Assembly: GCA_001971685.1 (NCBI GenBank)
Contig: CP019326.1
Coordinates: 1,302,001 to 1,366,000, forward strand
Direction of reading: 5' to 3'
Origin: Halomonas sp. 1513
GTDB taxonomy: Bacteria > Pseudomonadota > Gammaproteobacteria > Pseudomonadales > Halomonadaceae
DNA length: 64,000 nt
Shown here: piece by piece, positions 36,719 through 47,292 of the stretch
Layout of the letters: each line of letters begins with the position of its first letter
Position numbering within the stretch: the stretch's first letter is position 1
Program-made: the position numbers and the translations under genes
The notes under the pieces: model-generated
What the model was told of the DNA's origin: nothing
Databases searched by the model: none
The model's input: only the letters and a program-made list of their open reading frames with translations

Positions 36719-38307
36719 CAACTCTCCTGGGCTTGCTCGGGGGTATCGTCTGCGTCGCCTTGCGCCGCCTGATAGAGGCGCTCGACGAACTGCGCCACGG
36801 CGCGACCGCCCTGCCAGACCCACTCGGCGCCAGCGGCCAATACCGGCTGCTCGGTGAAGCGCACGTCGACCGGCTGGCCCACGGCATCCGCCGGCAGGTC
36901 GGTCTCGGGCACCAGCAGCACGCTGGCCACGTTCTGCTGCTGACGCACCCAGTCCGGGAAGCCGGCGCGCGGCTGGCGCTCGACGTCCAGCGCCACGCTG
37001 CGGACCTGGGCGCGAATCGGTTCCGAGGCGTGGGGCAGGGCGACGTAGGCAACCTGTTCGGGTTCGATGCGCGCGATATCGCTCATGTGCACCAGCGCCT
37101 CGACCATCACGTCGTCCTCGCCGGTGCGAATCAGCGTCATGATGCGTTCGCTCTCGTTGATGTAGGTGCCGTCGGCGCTGGATAGCGCCCAGGCCACCAG
37201 GCAGTCGCAGGGGCTTGAGATCTCGTTCATCGACATGCGTGACTGCAGCGCGCTGATCCGCGAGCTCTCGTAGTCGCGAGTGGTCTCGAACTGCTCGACC
37301 CGCGCCTGGGCGATCTCCGGCGAGGCGGTCTCGTAGTTGACGGTGTCGCCGCTGGCCGGCTGGGTCGAGTTGACCAGACTGACCTGTTGGGCGTTGGGGT
37401 CGTCGAGGCTGGCCTGGAGGTTGTCGATCAGCTGCGAGTTGTAGCGGTGCGAGGCCTGGGCCAGTATCAGGTCGGACTCGAGGTCGCTGTTGTTGACGCC
37501 GGTCAGGTACTCGTCGCGTTCGACGCGGTCACCGGCCTCCCACTGGTGCTCGCGGAGGATCCCCGCCCCGGGGGCGCGGATGTCGATGCGCGGCGCGGTG
37601 ACTGCAGCGAAGCTCGGCTCGATGAGCATGAAGTTGCGGTAGGCGGTGGCGGCCGCGGCGATCACCAGTACCCCGGCGGCGGCAAACAGCAGCGCGTAGC
37701 GGCCCCATGGTTTGGGTGGCCGCCCCGGCGGGGTCGGGCCGCTGGTCTGCTGGCGCTTACGCGGGGTCTGCGGGTCCTCCTCGCTGACCAGCCGCTCGAT
37801 GCTGGCATGCCGGCCGCTAAGGTGGGCGCGCACCACCTGGCGCAGCAGCTCGAGGTGGGGCGGGTCGATGGCGACGATCTGGAACGCCAGCTTATGGTCG
37901 CCGTGCTCCCCGAACGGATGGCAGCGCAGGCAGCGCGCCTGTAGCGGAATGATCAACTCGGCGCCGCCGGCTTCGACCAGCAGGCTGGCGTCGACCAGGC
38001 TGTCGATGGCCAGGGTAGTGTCGGCATGAGCGGCGAAACCACCCAGCGACAGGTCCAGCCCGCCCAGACGGCGTCCATCGGCCAGCTCGACCTGGAACGG
38101 CGGTGAGATGCGCACGTGCTGACGCTCGTCGCGGCGCTCGTGGCGCAGCGATGCGTCGGCACGGGTCGCCTCGCGGTAAGCACGCGGCTCGCTCATATGG
38201 CCGTTGCGCTCGCCATCGCGTGCGCTTGGGCCATCGTCCAGGTAGCGACGTCGAGCGCCGAGGGTGGGTTCACTTCGATCGTGGTGACCGGGAGATCGTG
38301 GGTCCAT
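36718..38307 (-). CDS. Alg44-like c-di-GMP-binding polysaccharide synthesis protein (PilZ + HlyD-like)
   Basis: A 529-residue protein with the Alg44 plan: an N-terminal PilZ domain (about 55-165) with RQHVR at 62-66 and DLSLGG at 85-90, the two c-di-GMP-binding motifs; one transmembrane segment (about 204-222); and a periplasmic HlyD/membrane-fusion-like part (about 235-500). Alg44 binds c-di-GMP and activates the Alg8 polymerase. The AAGGAG nine bases before the ATG at 38307 supports the longer start over MSEPRAYR at 38196. It follows the alg8-like gene by 37 bases. Both PilZ motifs being intact suggests the polymer is under c-di-GMP control. Confidence 0.9.
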   Translation of the reverse strand: MDPRSPGHHDRSEPTLGARRRYLDDGPSARDGERNGHMSEPRAYREATRADASLRHERRDERQHVRISPPFQVELADGRRLGGLDLSLGGFAAHADTTLAIDSLVDASLLVEAGGAELIIPLQARCLRCHPFGEHGDHKLAFQIVAIDPPHLELLRQVVRAHLSGRHASIERLVSEEDPQTPRKRQQTSGPTPPGRPPKPWGRYALLFAAAGVLVIAAAATAYRNFMLIEPSFAAVTAPRIDIRAPGAGILREHQWEAGDRVERDEYLTGVNNSDLESDLILAQASHRYNSQLIDNLQASLDDPNAQQVSLVNSTQPASGDTVNYETASPEIAQARVEQFETTRDYESSRISALQSRMSMNEISSPCDCLVAWALSSADGTYINESERIMTLIRTGEDDVMVEALVHMSDIARIEPEQVAYVALPHASEPIRAQVRSVALDVERQPRAGFPDWVRQQQNVASVLLVPETDLPADAVGQPVDVRFTEQPVLAAGAEWVWQGGRAVAQFVERLYQAAQGDADDTPEQAQES

Positions 38308-38344
38308 GTGACAGACTCCTTGAAAGCGCGAATCGGGGCGGACG

Positions 38345-39916
38345 TCAGCGGCCGTTGAGGCCGCCGCCGTCCTGGAAGATGTTCAGCGACACGGCATCCG
38401 GCGGGGCCAGCACGCCGGTGGCCAGCACCAGCACGAACAGCAGGCTGGCCAGGTAGACGCCGTGCATGAAGTGACCCATGTGGCGCTGGCGGCGTGCCGC
38501 GCGCAGGCTCGTCGGCTCGCCGGCGGAGATGCCCTGGCGCGACCACTTCTGACGATTGAAGCGGAAGCTAACGTAGGTCTTGAGCAGGGCGCCGCCGATC
38601 TGGTTGTAGTAGAGCAGTGGCACCCACAGCAGGCTGAAGCGCCCGCGCTGCCAGGCCAGGATCAGCGCGGCGATACTGCGCGTGAACAGGATCCACAGCA
38701 GGTAGGCGAAGATGAACGACGGGCGCACGAAGGCGGTCACCAGGATCGCCACCGTCGGTCCCACTAGCGTGGTCCACATCGACAAGCGCTGATCGACCAG
38801 GCTCCACCAGGTGAACAGCCCCATCGGCCGTGGCCCCAGGGCGATGGCGCGATTGCTGGTACGCAGCATGTTGCCGTACCAGCGGCGCATCAGGTCGAGG
38901 GTCGAGGCGAAGAAGCGCCGCCGGTCGGGGAGCTCCTCGAACCCCGAGACGTAGACGTCGGGCAGGTAGCGCATCTTCCAGCGGCGCTGCAGCAGCCAGT
39001 ACCAGGTCGACTTGTCGTCGCCTGACAGGAACTTGAAGTTGCCGAAGCGCCAGTGCTCGACGTGGTCGTGCTCGACCAGCTCGATGAAGCTCGGCAGGGT
39101 CGCCAGCTCGGCACGAAACACGCTGTAGCGGCCGGTCAGTACCAGTAGGCGCTGTGACAGCGACATCGAACTCATCACCAGATGGCGCTGGGCGTAGCGC
39201 AGGTCGTACCACTCCTTGGTGGCGTCGCCGCCGGTGACGATGGCGTTGTTGTTGGTGGTCAGGGCGCCGAGATCATCCTGCAGCGCAAAGAACGGCAGCG
39301 AGCGAGACAGGGTGCCGGGCTCGAGGCGGATGTCGCCGTCCATCGATACCAGCAGGGCGTCCGGCGCCGGCATGCAGCGCGAGATGGCGCGCAGCACTTC
39401 GGCCATCGCCGAGCGCTTGCCATCGCCCTTCTGGAACATGTAGCGCACCTCGACGTTGGCCGGCCAACCGTGCTCGTCGAGCACATGGTCGATCACATCG
39501 ACATCGCTGCGATCGGAGATCGCGGCAAAGATGACAGTGGGTACGCCATAGTCGCGGACCTCGCCAATCAGCGCATCGTAGACCGCGAAGTTGACCTCCG
39601 GCTCGATGCGGTAGGAGGTGCACAGCACGTACAGCTCGCTGGGCTTGGCCGCGGTCCCTATGGCATCCGCTTCGGCGCGCAGCCGGGGAAAGACCTGGCG
39701 GTTGTACCACACCGAGCGCAGTGCCTGGACGAGCCACCAGGAGTAGCGCCAGATACCGATGGCACCGATCACGAAGAAGAAGCTCTGCGACTCCGGCGAG
39801 AAGATGTCGCGCGGCAGTTCGCTGATCAGCACCACCAGCAGCGTCAATCCGAACAGCAGCACGGTGACCTCCGTCGCCCAGCTGGCGACGGAGGGTTTGG
39901 GACGTTTCGCTTGCAT
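38345..39916 (-). CDS. Alg8-like processive glycosyltransferase (GT2)
   Basis: An inner-membrane polymerase of 523 residues. Two N-terminal membrane helices (about 17-33 and 45-65) precede a cytoplasmic GT2 domain with the DGD metal motif at 193-195, GDD at 299-301 and Q-RR-W at 310-313, the marks of processive synthases. At least three further membrane segments follow (for example WTTLVGPTVAILVTAFV). Layout and length fit Alg8 (494 residues in Pseudomonas) better than cellulose synthase BcsA, since PilZ is in a separate protein. GGAG six bases before the ATG at 39916 sets the start. The neighbour upstream is ugd (8-base gap), so UDP-glucuronate is the likely donor instead of GDP-mannuronate. 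That is inference. Confidence 0.9.
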   Translation of the reverse strand: MQAKRPKPSVASWATEVTVLLFGLTLLVVLISELPRDIFSPESQSFFFVIGAIGIWRYSWWLVQALRSVWYNRQVFPRLRAEADAIGTAAKPSELYVLCTSYRIEPEVNFAVYDALIGEVRDYGVPTVIFAAISDRSDVDVIDHVLDEHGWPANVEVRYMFQKGDGKRSAMAEVLRAISRCMPAPDALLVSMDGDIRLEPGTLSRSLPFFALQDDLGALTTNNNAIVTGGDATKEWYDLRYAQRHLVMSSMSLSQRLLVLTGRYSVFRAELATLPSFIELVEHDHVEHWRFGNFKFLSGDDKSTWYWLLQRRWKMRYLPDVYVSGFEELPDRRRFFASTLDLMRRWYGNMLRTSNRAIALGPRPMGLFTWWSLVDQRLSMWTTLVGPTVAILVTAFVRPSFIFAYLLWILFTRSIAALILAWQRGRFSLLWVPLLYYNQIGGALLKTYVSFRFNRQKWSRQGISAGEPTSLRAARRQRHMGHFMHGVYLASLLFVLVLATGVLAPPDAVSLNIFQDGGGLNGR

Positions 39917-39924
39917 GCCGACTC

Positions 39925-41271
39925 CTAGGCCAGGGCGGCCTGCAGTGAGTCGCCGCGCCCGATGGCGTAGTAGTCGAGGCCGGCCTGCTTGACGCTGGCC
40001 GGCTCGAACAGGTTGCGGCCATCGATGACGATGGGGCTGGCCAGCGTCTGCTTGAGCATGGCGAAGTCGATGCTGCGAAAGGCCTTCCACTCGGTGCAGA
40101 TGACCAGCGCGTCGGCGCCCTCCAGCGCTTCGTCGCGACGCTGGCACAGCGCCAGATCATCACGCTCGCCGTAGAGGCGCCGGCACTCGTCCTGGGCCTC
40201 GGGATCGTAGGCCTGCACTCGCGCTCCGGCGGCCCACAGCGACGCCATCAGCGCGCGGCTCGGGGCTTCGCGCATATCGTCGGTGTTGGGCTTGAAGGCC
40301 AGCCCCCACAGGGCGATGGTCTTGCCCGCCAGGTCGCCGTTAAAGGCGCGTTCCAGCTTAGCGAACAGCTGGTCTTTTTGGCGCAGGTTGATCGACTCCA
40401 CCGCTTCGAGCAGCTGCGGCGGGTGGCCGACTTCATGGGCGGTGCGCGCCAGTGCCTGGACGTCCTTGGGGAAGCACGAGCCGCCGTAGCCGCAGCCGGG
40501 ATAGATGAAGTGGTGGCCGATGCGTGGATCGCTGCCGATGCCGTGACGCACGTGCTCGATGTCGGCCCCCAGCTTCTCGGCCAGGTTGGCGATCTCGTTG
40601 ATGAAGCTGATCTTGGTGGCCAGCATCGCGTTGGCGGCGTACTTGGTCAGCTCGGCGCTGCGTACGTCCATGAAGATCAGCTTGTCATGCAGACGGCTGT
40701 AGGGCGCGTAGCATTCGCGCATGGCCTGGCGCACGCGGTCGCTGTCGGTGCCGACGACGATCCGCGCGCCGCGCGAGAAGTCCTCGATGGCCGCCCCCTC
40801 CTTGAGAAACTCCGGATTGGAGCAGACATCGAAGGCCAGCGTGGCGCCACGTTCGGCGAGGGTCTCGGCCACACAGGCGCTGACCTTCTCGGCGGTGCCT
40901 ACCGGGACCGTCGACTTGTCGACGATGACCTTGTACTCGCGCATATGGGTGGCGATGGTGCGGGCCACCTGCAGCACGTACTGCAGGTCGGCGCTGCCGT
41001 CCTCGTCGGGGGGCGTGCCGACGGCGATGAACTGCAGCATTCCGAACTCTACCGCCCGGGCGGCGTCGGTGGTGAAGCGCAGTCGGCCGGCATCCAGATT
41101 ATGACGGATGATGGTCTCCAGGCCCGGCTCGTGAATCGGCACCTGGCCGTCATTGAGGGCGGCGATCTTGTCGCTGTCGATGTCGACGCAGATGACGTCG
41201 TGGCCAACATCGGCCAGGCAGGCGCCGGTGACCAGGCCCACGTAGCCTGAGCCAAAGATGGTAATCCGCAT
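39925..41271 (-). CDS. ugd: UDP-glucose 6-dehydrogenase
   Basis: Oxidises UDP-glucose to UDP-glucuronate with two NAD. It has 448 residues: N-terminal Rossmann domain ([18 protein letters not shown] at 7-24), central helix, and the catalytic Cys266 in [10 protein letters not shown], with the C-terminal UDP-binding domain ([15 protein letters not shown]). The sequence follows Ugd rather than AlgD: AlgD proteins open GLGYVGAVCAGCLS. It is first in the operon; AAGGAGCG precedes the ATG. The enzyme may also serve other cell-surface glycans, but its tight linkage to the alg8-like gene points to a dedicated role here. Confidence 0.93.
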   Translation of the reverse strand: MRITIFGSGYVGLVTGACLADVGHDVICVDIDSDKIAALNDGQVPIHEPGLETIIRHNLDAGRLRFTTDAARAVEFGMLQFIAVGTPPDEDGSADLQYVLQVARTIATHMREYKVIVDKSTVPVGTAEKVSACVAETLAERGATLAFDVCSNPEFLKEGAAIEDFSRGARIVVGTDSDRVRQAMRECYAPYSRLHDKLIFMDVRSAELTKYAANAMLATKISFINEIANLAEKLGADIEHVRHGIGSDPRIGHHFIYPGCGYGGSCFPKDVQALARTAHEVGHPPQLLEAVESINLRQKDQLFAKLERAFNGDLAGKTIALWGLAFKPNTDDMREAPSRALMASLWAAGARVQAYDPEAQDECRRLYGERDDLALCQRRDEALEGADALVICTEWKAFRSIDFAMLKQTLASPIVIDGRNLFEPASVKQAGLDYYAIGRGDSLQAALA

Positions 41272-41751
41272 GAGTGACGCTCCTTGCTTGTCGGCTCTTC
41301 CATGGCGTGCGTGCTGTGAGCGGAAGATAGCGTGATAAAACCCTCTGGCCGGCCGCTTGCCCTCTCATCCATGGGGCATTCACGGCCGGCGAGATTCCAG
41401 TGAACACCCCCACGGGTTGCGCAAATCGTGCCAGGTGATTTTTTATCCGTTTAATAACAGCAATTTATTAGATTTTTTGCGTGCACATGTCGGCGCTGCT
41501 GCTTGCCGATCAGCGCCTGCTGTGTCGGTGCTCGGCAACGCCTTGTCGCCTATGGAAAAAAATATGACATGAAATCAATCGGTTAAGAATGTCTCTTCGG
41601 GGGGACACCGGGCTGTCGTCACGATGTGCCGCGCGGCGGGAGGCGGCGGATACGAGGTAGAGTCTAAATGTGAATAATTAGCATTATTGGTGGAAACGGT
41701 TGCGATCATGCCGACATCCTGCCGTCGAAGGTAAGGAAATGTGCAGGGTGC
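41272..41751. promoter_or_regulatory. AT-rich divergent intergenic region between ugd and the suf operon
   Basis: About 480 bases without a gene. It includes the most AT-rich patch of the window (about 41438-41485, TTTTTTATCC and AATTTATTAGA), a candidate sigma-54 promoter toward ugd (41417-41434), and further AT-rich segments near 41660-41690 (GAATAATTAGCATTATT). The patch is a likely site for bending proteins or activators such as AlgR/AmrZ-type regulators, though no specific site can be named. Confidence 0.55.
41417..41434 (-). promoter_or_regulatory. ugd: candidate sigma-54 promoter for the exopolysaccharide operon
   Basis: On the minus strand CTGGCACG (41434-41427) matches the -24 element fully. 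The GC of the -12 element is at 41420-41419, exactly 12 bases after the GG, but the preceding TT is replaced by GC. Transcription would start near 41407, leaving a leader of about 136 bases. Alginate algD promoters also use RpoN in some conditions. One mismatched element keeps this tentative. Confidence 0.35.
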
Positions 41752-41785
41752 TTCACATCGGAGTTATACAGGACTAAAATGGTCC
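41752..41785 (+). promoter_or_regulatory. suf promoter with IscR/SufR-type operator
   Basis: TTCACA (41752-41757), 17 bases, then TAAAAT (41775-41780) form a good sigma-70 promoter. Overlapping the -10 is GGACTAAAATGGTCC (41771-41785), which fits the core of the IscR type-1 site (GACTRWWWYAGTC) with one mismatch and is an imperfect palindrome. The first downstream gene is an Rrf2 regulator with three cysteines, so cluster-dependent autorepression is expected. Confidence 0.75.
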
Positions 41786-41830
41786 CCAATCCGAGCCGCC
41801 CACTGGCCACGACCCTCGAGGATGTGCCGC

Positions 41831-42298
41831 ATGCTCAAGCTCTCACGCATGACCGACTATGCCGCCGTGGTGATGGCGCACATTGCGCGCCACCCGCAGC
41901 AGCCGCATGCAGCGACCGAGCTGGCCGACGCCGTCCACCTGCCGCACCCGACGGTGAGCAAGACCCTCAAGTCGCTGGTGCGTGCCGGATTGCTGGTCTC
42001 CCAGCGCGGGGCCCAGGGCGGTTACCGGCTGGCGCGAGAGGCCAGCGAGATCACCGCCAGCGATATCATCGCGGCCATCGAAGGCCCGGTGGCGATGACC
42101 GAATGCAGTCATGCCGACGGCGACTGCGATCTGGTCGCCACCTGCGGGGTCGCCGACAACTGGCAGCGCGTGTCGCTCGCCGTGCGCACCCTGCTCGACA
42201 GCGTGACCCTGGCGCACCTGGCTCAGGCCACGCCGATCAAGCTGCCGGTGCAGCTGCCGATTCAGACCGTAACGCTGGCCGCTGGCGCCAGCCGCTAA
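41831..42298 (+). CDS. Rrf2-family SUF system regulator
   Basis: A 155-residue winged-helix repressor of the Rrf2 family, close to IscR and to the SUF-associated type found in gammaproteobacteria with a suf operon. The DNA-binding helix-turn-helix is at about 24-60 (LADAVHLPHPTVSKTLKSLV) and Cys92, Cys99 and Cys105 are placed to hold a 2Fe-2S cluster. GAGG eight bases upstream favours the ATG at 41831 (MLKLSRMTDY) over 41822. It leads sufBCDS-sufT and probably represses its own promoter when clusters are abundant. Confidence 0.92.
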   Translation: MLKLSRMTDYAAVVMAHIARHPQQPHAATELADAVHLPHPTVSKTLKSLVRAGLLVSQRGAQGGYRLAREASEITASDIIAAIEGPVAMTECSHADGDCDLVATCGVADNWQRVSLAVRTLLDSVTLAHLAQATPIKLPVQLPIQTVTLAAGASR

Positions 42299-42358
42299 TC
42301 CTACAAATGTTCATGTTGAGCTAGCTGCTCGACGGCAACGCCCGGGAGGGGATTGAAC

Positions 42359-43801
<1,443 letters not shown>

Positions 43802-43845
43802 GCGCTATTGCGCTCGGTCTTCGCGTAGAACATTTATTTTCGGGT

Positions 43846-43867
43846 CGCCTAGAGGATTTCTTAGGCG
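43846..43867 (+). other. hairpin in the sufB-sufC gap
   Basis: CGCCTA (43846-43851) pairs with TAGGCG (43862-43867) around ten bases inside the 96-base gap, with AT-rich flanks. There is no T run; it may tune the ratio of SufB to SufC. Weak support. Confidence 0.35.
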
Positions 43868-43897
43868 GCTTGCCAGAATCGGAAAAGGGTAATTGCA

Positions 43898-44650
43898 ATG
43901 CTCGAAGTCAAGGATCTGCACGTTGCGGTGGAAGGCCAGGCCATCCTCAAGGGCCTCAACCTGACCATCAAGGCCGGTGAAGTCCACGCCATCATGGGCC
44001 CCAACGGGGCCGGCAAGTCGACGCTGTCGGCAGTGATCGCCGGCAAGGACGGCTACGAGGTCACCCAGGGCTCGATCACTTTCGAAGGCAAGGATGTGCT
44101 CGAGATGGAAGTCGAAGAGCGCGCCCAGGCGGGCCTGCTGCTGGGTTTCCAGTACCCGGTGGAGATTCCCGGGGTCAAGAACATCTATCTGCTCAAGGCG
44201 GCTCTCAATGCCCAGCGCACCGCGCGCGGCCAGGAAGAGGTGCCGGCTCCGGAGTTCATGAAGCTGGTCAAGGACAAGCTCGGTGAAATGAAGATGGACG
44301 CCAGCTTCCTGCAGCGCGCAGTCAACGAGGGCTTCTCCGGCGGTGAGAAGAAGCGCAACGAGATCCTGCAGATGCTGGTGCTGCAGCCCAAGCTGGCGAT
44401 GCTCGACGAGATCGATTCGGGTCTCGACATCGACGCCATGAAGGTCGTCGCCGACGGCGTCAACAGCCTGCGCGCCGAAGATCGCGGCATCCTGCTGGTG
44501 ACCCACTATCAGCGCCTGCTCGACTATATCGTGCCGGATCAGGTGCATGTGCTGGTCGACGGTCGCATCGCCAAGACTGGCGACGCCGAGCTTGCCAAGC
44601 AGCTCGAATCCCGCGGCTACGACTGGGTGGTCGAGGAGACGGCGGCATGA
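43898..44650 (+). CDS. sufC: Fe-S cluster assembly ATPase SufC
   Basis: The ABC-type ATPase of the SufBCD complex, 250 residues, soluble. Walker A GPNGAGKST (about 34-42), signature FSGGEKKRNEIL, Walker B LAMLDEIDSGLD and the H-loop in LLVTHYQRLL. ATP hydrolysis drives opening of SufB/SufD for cluster building. It overlaps sufD by four bases. Confidence 0.97.
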   Translation: MLEVKDLHVAVEGQAILKGLNLTIKAGEVHAIMGPNGAGKSTLSAVIAGKDGYEVTQGSITFEGKDVLEMEVEERAQAGLLLGFQYPVEIPGVKNIYLLKAALNAQRTARGQEEVPAPEFMKLVKDKLGEMKMDASFLQRAVNEGFSGGEKKRNEILQMLVLQPKLAMLDEIDSGLDIDAMKVVADGVNSLRAEDRGILLVTHYQRLLDYIVPDQVHVLVDGRIAKTGDAELAKQLESRGYDWVVEETAA

Positions 44651-45999
44651 GCGAACAGAACTTTCTCGACAGCCTCGCCCGGCGCCAGGCCAAGCGCCAC
44701 CAGCAGGGCCCCGAGCCGACCTGGATTGCCGCACGGCGCCAGGCCGGGGCGGCGCGCTTCGAGGCACTGGGGTTCCCCACGCGCCGCGACGAGGCGTGGA
44801 AATACACCGACGTGCGCGCCATCGCCAACGGCGAATTCTCCCTGGCGGAGGACGCCGACTTCTCGCAGACCGTCGCTGCCACCCTGACACTGCCCATAGA
44901 CGCCTATCGGCTGACCTTCGTCGACGGCGTCTATGCCCCGGCGCTGTCGCAGCTCGAAGGCCTGCCCCAGGGCGTGCAGCTGGTGCCGCTGTCACAGGCG
45001 CTGGCCGACAATCACGAAGCCGTCGGCGGGCCGCTGGGCCGCTTGACCGGCGTCGAGTTCTCGCCGTTTTCGGCGCTCAATACCGCCTTCATGGAGGAGG
45101 GCGCGGTGCTGCGCCTGGCGCCGGGCAGCGTGGTCGACAAGCCGCTGGTGGTGCAGTTCCTGTCGCGTCACGGCAAGGCCCCGGTGATGAGCCATCCGCG
45201 CCTGCTGGTCGAGGCCGGTGCGCGCAGCCAGGCAACGCTGATCGAGCATCACATCGGTGAAGAGGGCGCCACTAACTTCACCAATCTGGTCGCCGAGCTG
45301 ATCCTCGAGCGCGGCGCCATCCTCGATCACTACAAGCTGCAGGAAGCGCCGCTGGGCGACCTGCACGTGGCCAGCATCCACGCCGAGCAGGCCCGCGACA
45401 GCCGCTACACCTCGTATAACCTGAACCTGGGTGGCGGCCTGGTGCGCAACGACCTGATTAGCGATCTCAACGGTCAGGGGGCGGTGGCCAATTTCTACGG
45501 GCTGTTCTACGGCCAGGGCCGCCAGCACATCGACAACCATACCGTGGCCAATCACAACGCCCCGCTGACCTTCTCCAACGAGAACTACAAGGGCATTCTC
45601 GACGATCGTGCCCGCGGCGTGTTCAACGGCCGGGTGGTGGTCAAGCGCGACAGCCAGAAGATCGAGGGCTTCCAGAGCAACGCTAATCTGCTGCTCTCGG
45701 ATCGCGCCGAGATCGACGCCAAGCCCGAGCTCGAGATCTATGCCGACGACGTCAAGTGCTCCCACGGCACTACCACCGGCCAGCTCGACGAAGAGGCGAT
45801 CTATGCGCTGCGCGCCCGCGGCATCGACCTGCAGACCGCCCGCGGCCTGCTGACCCTGGCCTTCGCCGGCGAGGTGCTCGAGCAGGTCAATCTCGACGCC
45901 ATCGCCGAGCGCGTCGAACTGGCGGTGGCCGGCAAGCTGCCGGAACGTTTCAATCTGGCCGGGCTGGTCGAGGCGGCGGCAGCGCTCGACGAGCAATGA
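44647..45999 (+). CDS. sufD: Fe-S cluster assembly protein SufD
   Basis: The paralogue of SufB in the SufBC2D scaffold, involved in iron entry. It has 450 residues. The beta-helical core and the C-terminal motif DDVKCSHGTTTGQLDEEAIY with the conserved His are clear. The start overlaps sufC (ATGA). sufS follows after 25 bases. Confidence 0.96.
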   Translation: MSEQNFLDSLARRQAKRHQQGPEPTWIAARRQAGAARFEALGFPTRRDEAWKYTDVRAIANGEFSLAEDADFSQTVAATLTLPIDAYRLTFVDGVYAPALSQLEGLPQGVQLVPLSQALADNHEAVGGPLGRLTGVEFSPFSALNTAFMEEGAVLRLAPGSVVDKPLVVQFLSRHGKAPVMSHPRLLVEAGARSQATLIEHHIGEEGATNFTNLVAELILERGAILDHYKLQEAPLGDLHVASIHAEQARDSRYTSYNLNLGGGLVRNDLISDLNGQGAVANFYGLFYGQGRQHIDNHTVANHNAPLTFSNENYKGILDDRARGVFNGRVVVKRDSQKIEGFQSNANLLLSDRAEIDAKPELEIYADDVKCSHGTTTGQLDEEAIYALRARGIDLQTARGLLTLAFAGEVLEQVNLDAIAERVELAVAGKLPERFNLAGLVEAAAALDEQ

Positions 46000-46024
46000 G
46001 CGGCGCAGCCCGCAGGAGTATGTC

Positions 46025-47284
46025 ATGACCGATCTTGCCACCCAGCCCCGGCTCGCCACACCGCCGCTCGACGTCGCCGCGCTGCGCGAGGAGTTTCCGA
46101 TCCTCGCCCGCGAGGTGCACGGCAAGCCGCTGGTGTATCTGGACAACGCCGCCACCAGCCAGACCCCGCGGCGGGTGATCGCGGCGTTCGATGACTATTT
46201 CGGGCGCTACAACGCCAATATCCATCGCGGGCTGCACACCCTGGCCGACGAGGCCACGGCGGCCTTCGAGGGCACCCGTGAGACGGTGCGCGGTTTCCTC
46301 AACGCCGGCGACAGTCGCGAGATCATCTTTACCCGCGGCACCACCGAGGCGATCAACCTGGTTGCCAACGCCTGGGGCCGCGCCAACCTGCGTCCCGGCG
46401 ACGAGGTGCTGGTGTCGCGCCTCGAGCATCACTCCAATATCGTGCCCTGGCAGCTGCTGGCCAGCCAGTTGGGCATCGTGATCAAGGTGATTCCGGTCGA
46501 CGCCCGCGGGGTGCTCGATCTCGACGCCTATCGCGGCCTGTTCAGCGAGCGCACCCGGCTGGTCGCGGTCAATCACGTCTCCAACGCCTTCGGCACCGTC
46601 AATCCGGTGCGTGAGATGGCATCGATTGCCCACGCCCACGACGCGCTGATCCTGGTCGACGGTGCCCAGGCCGCGCCGCATCAGGCGGTGGACGTGCGCG
46701 ATATCGACGCCGACTTCTACGCCTTCTCCGGGCACAAGGTCTACGGGCCCACCGGGGTCGGCGTGCTCTACGGCAAGGCGGCGCTGCTCGAGGCGATGCC
46801 GCCGTGGCAGGGCGGCGGCGAGATGATCCAGACGGTGTCGTTCGAGTCACCGACCACCTTTGCGGCGATTCCCCACAAGTTCGAGGCCGGCACGCCGGCG
46901 ATCGCCGAGGTCATCGCCCTGGGTGAGGCGCTGCGCTGGATCGAAGGGGTTGGCGTCGAGGCCATCGGCGCCTGGGAAGCCGAGCTGCTCGAGGCCGCCA
47001 CGGCGCGCGTGCTGCGCATCGACGGCCTGCGCCTCCTGGGCACCGCACCGCACAAGGCCAGCGTGCTGTCGTTCGTGGTCGACGGGGCGCATGCCCAGGA
47101 CATCGGCCTGCTGATCGACCAGCTCGGCGTGGCGATTCGCACCGGGCACCACTGTGCCCAGCCGCTGCTGGCGCAGTTCGGTGTCGATGCCACCTGCCGT
47201 GCCTCGTTTGCAGCCTACAACACCCTCGAGGAAGTCGAGATCTTCGCTGCCGCCCTGGAGCGGGTCATCGGCATGGTGAGATAA
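46025..47284 (+). CDS. sufS: cysteine desulfurase SufS
   Basis: A PLP enzyme that takes sulfur from cysteine for the SUF scaffold. It is 419 residues. PLP-binding Lys238 is in FSGHKVYGP, and the persulfide Cys377 in RTGHHCAQP, the class II (SufS) layout. A start ATG at 46025 follows GCAGGAGTAT. No sufE or sufU lies in the operon, so the sulfur carrier must be encoded elsewhere. Confidence 0.96.
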   Translation: MTDLATQPRLATPPLDVAALREEFPILAREVHGKPLVYLDNAATSQTPRRVIAAFDDYFGRYNANIHRGLHTLADEATAAFEGTRETVRGFLNAGDSREIIFTRGTTEAINLVANAWGRANLRPGDEVLVSRLEHHSNIVPWQLLASQLGIVIKVIPVDARGVLDLDAYRGLFSERTRLVAVNHVSNAFGTVNPVREMASIAHAHDALILVDGAQAAPHQAVDVRDIDADFYAFSGHKVYGPTGVGVLYGKAALLEAMPPWQGGGEMIQTVSFESPTTFAAIPHKFEAGTPAIAEVIALGEALRWIEGVGVEAIGAWEAELLEAATARVLRIDGLRLLGTAPHKASVLSFVVDGAHAQDIGLLIDQLGVAIRTGHHCAQPLLAQFGVDATCRASFAAYNTLEEVEIFAAALERVIGMVR

Positions 47285-47292
47285 GGAGTCGA

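Noticed and set aside
39925..41271. AlgD (GDP-mannose dehydrogenase) as identity of the first exopolysaccharide gene
   Set aside because: The N-terminal motif and the rest of the sequence follow UDP-glucose dehydrogenase; AlgD has a different opening.
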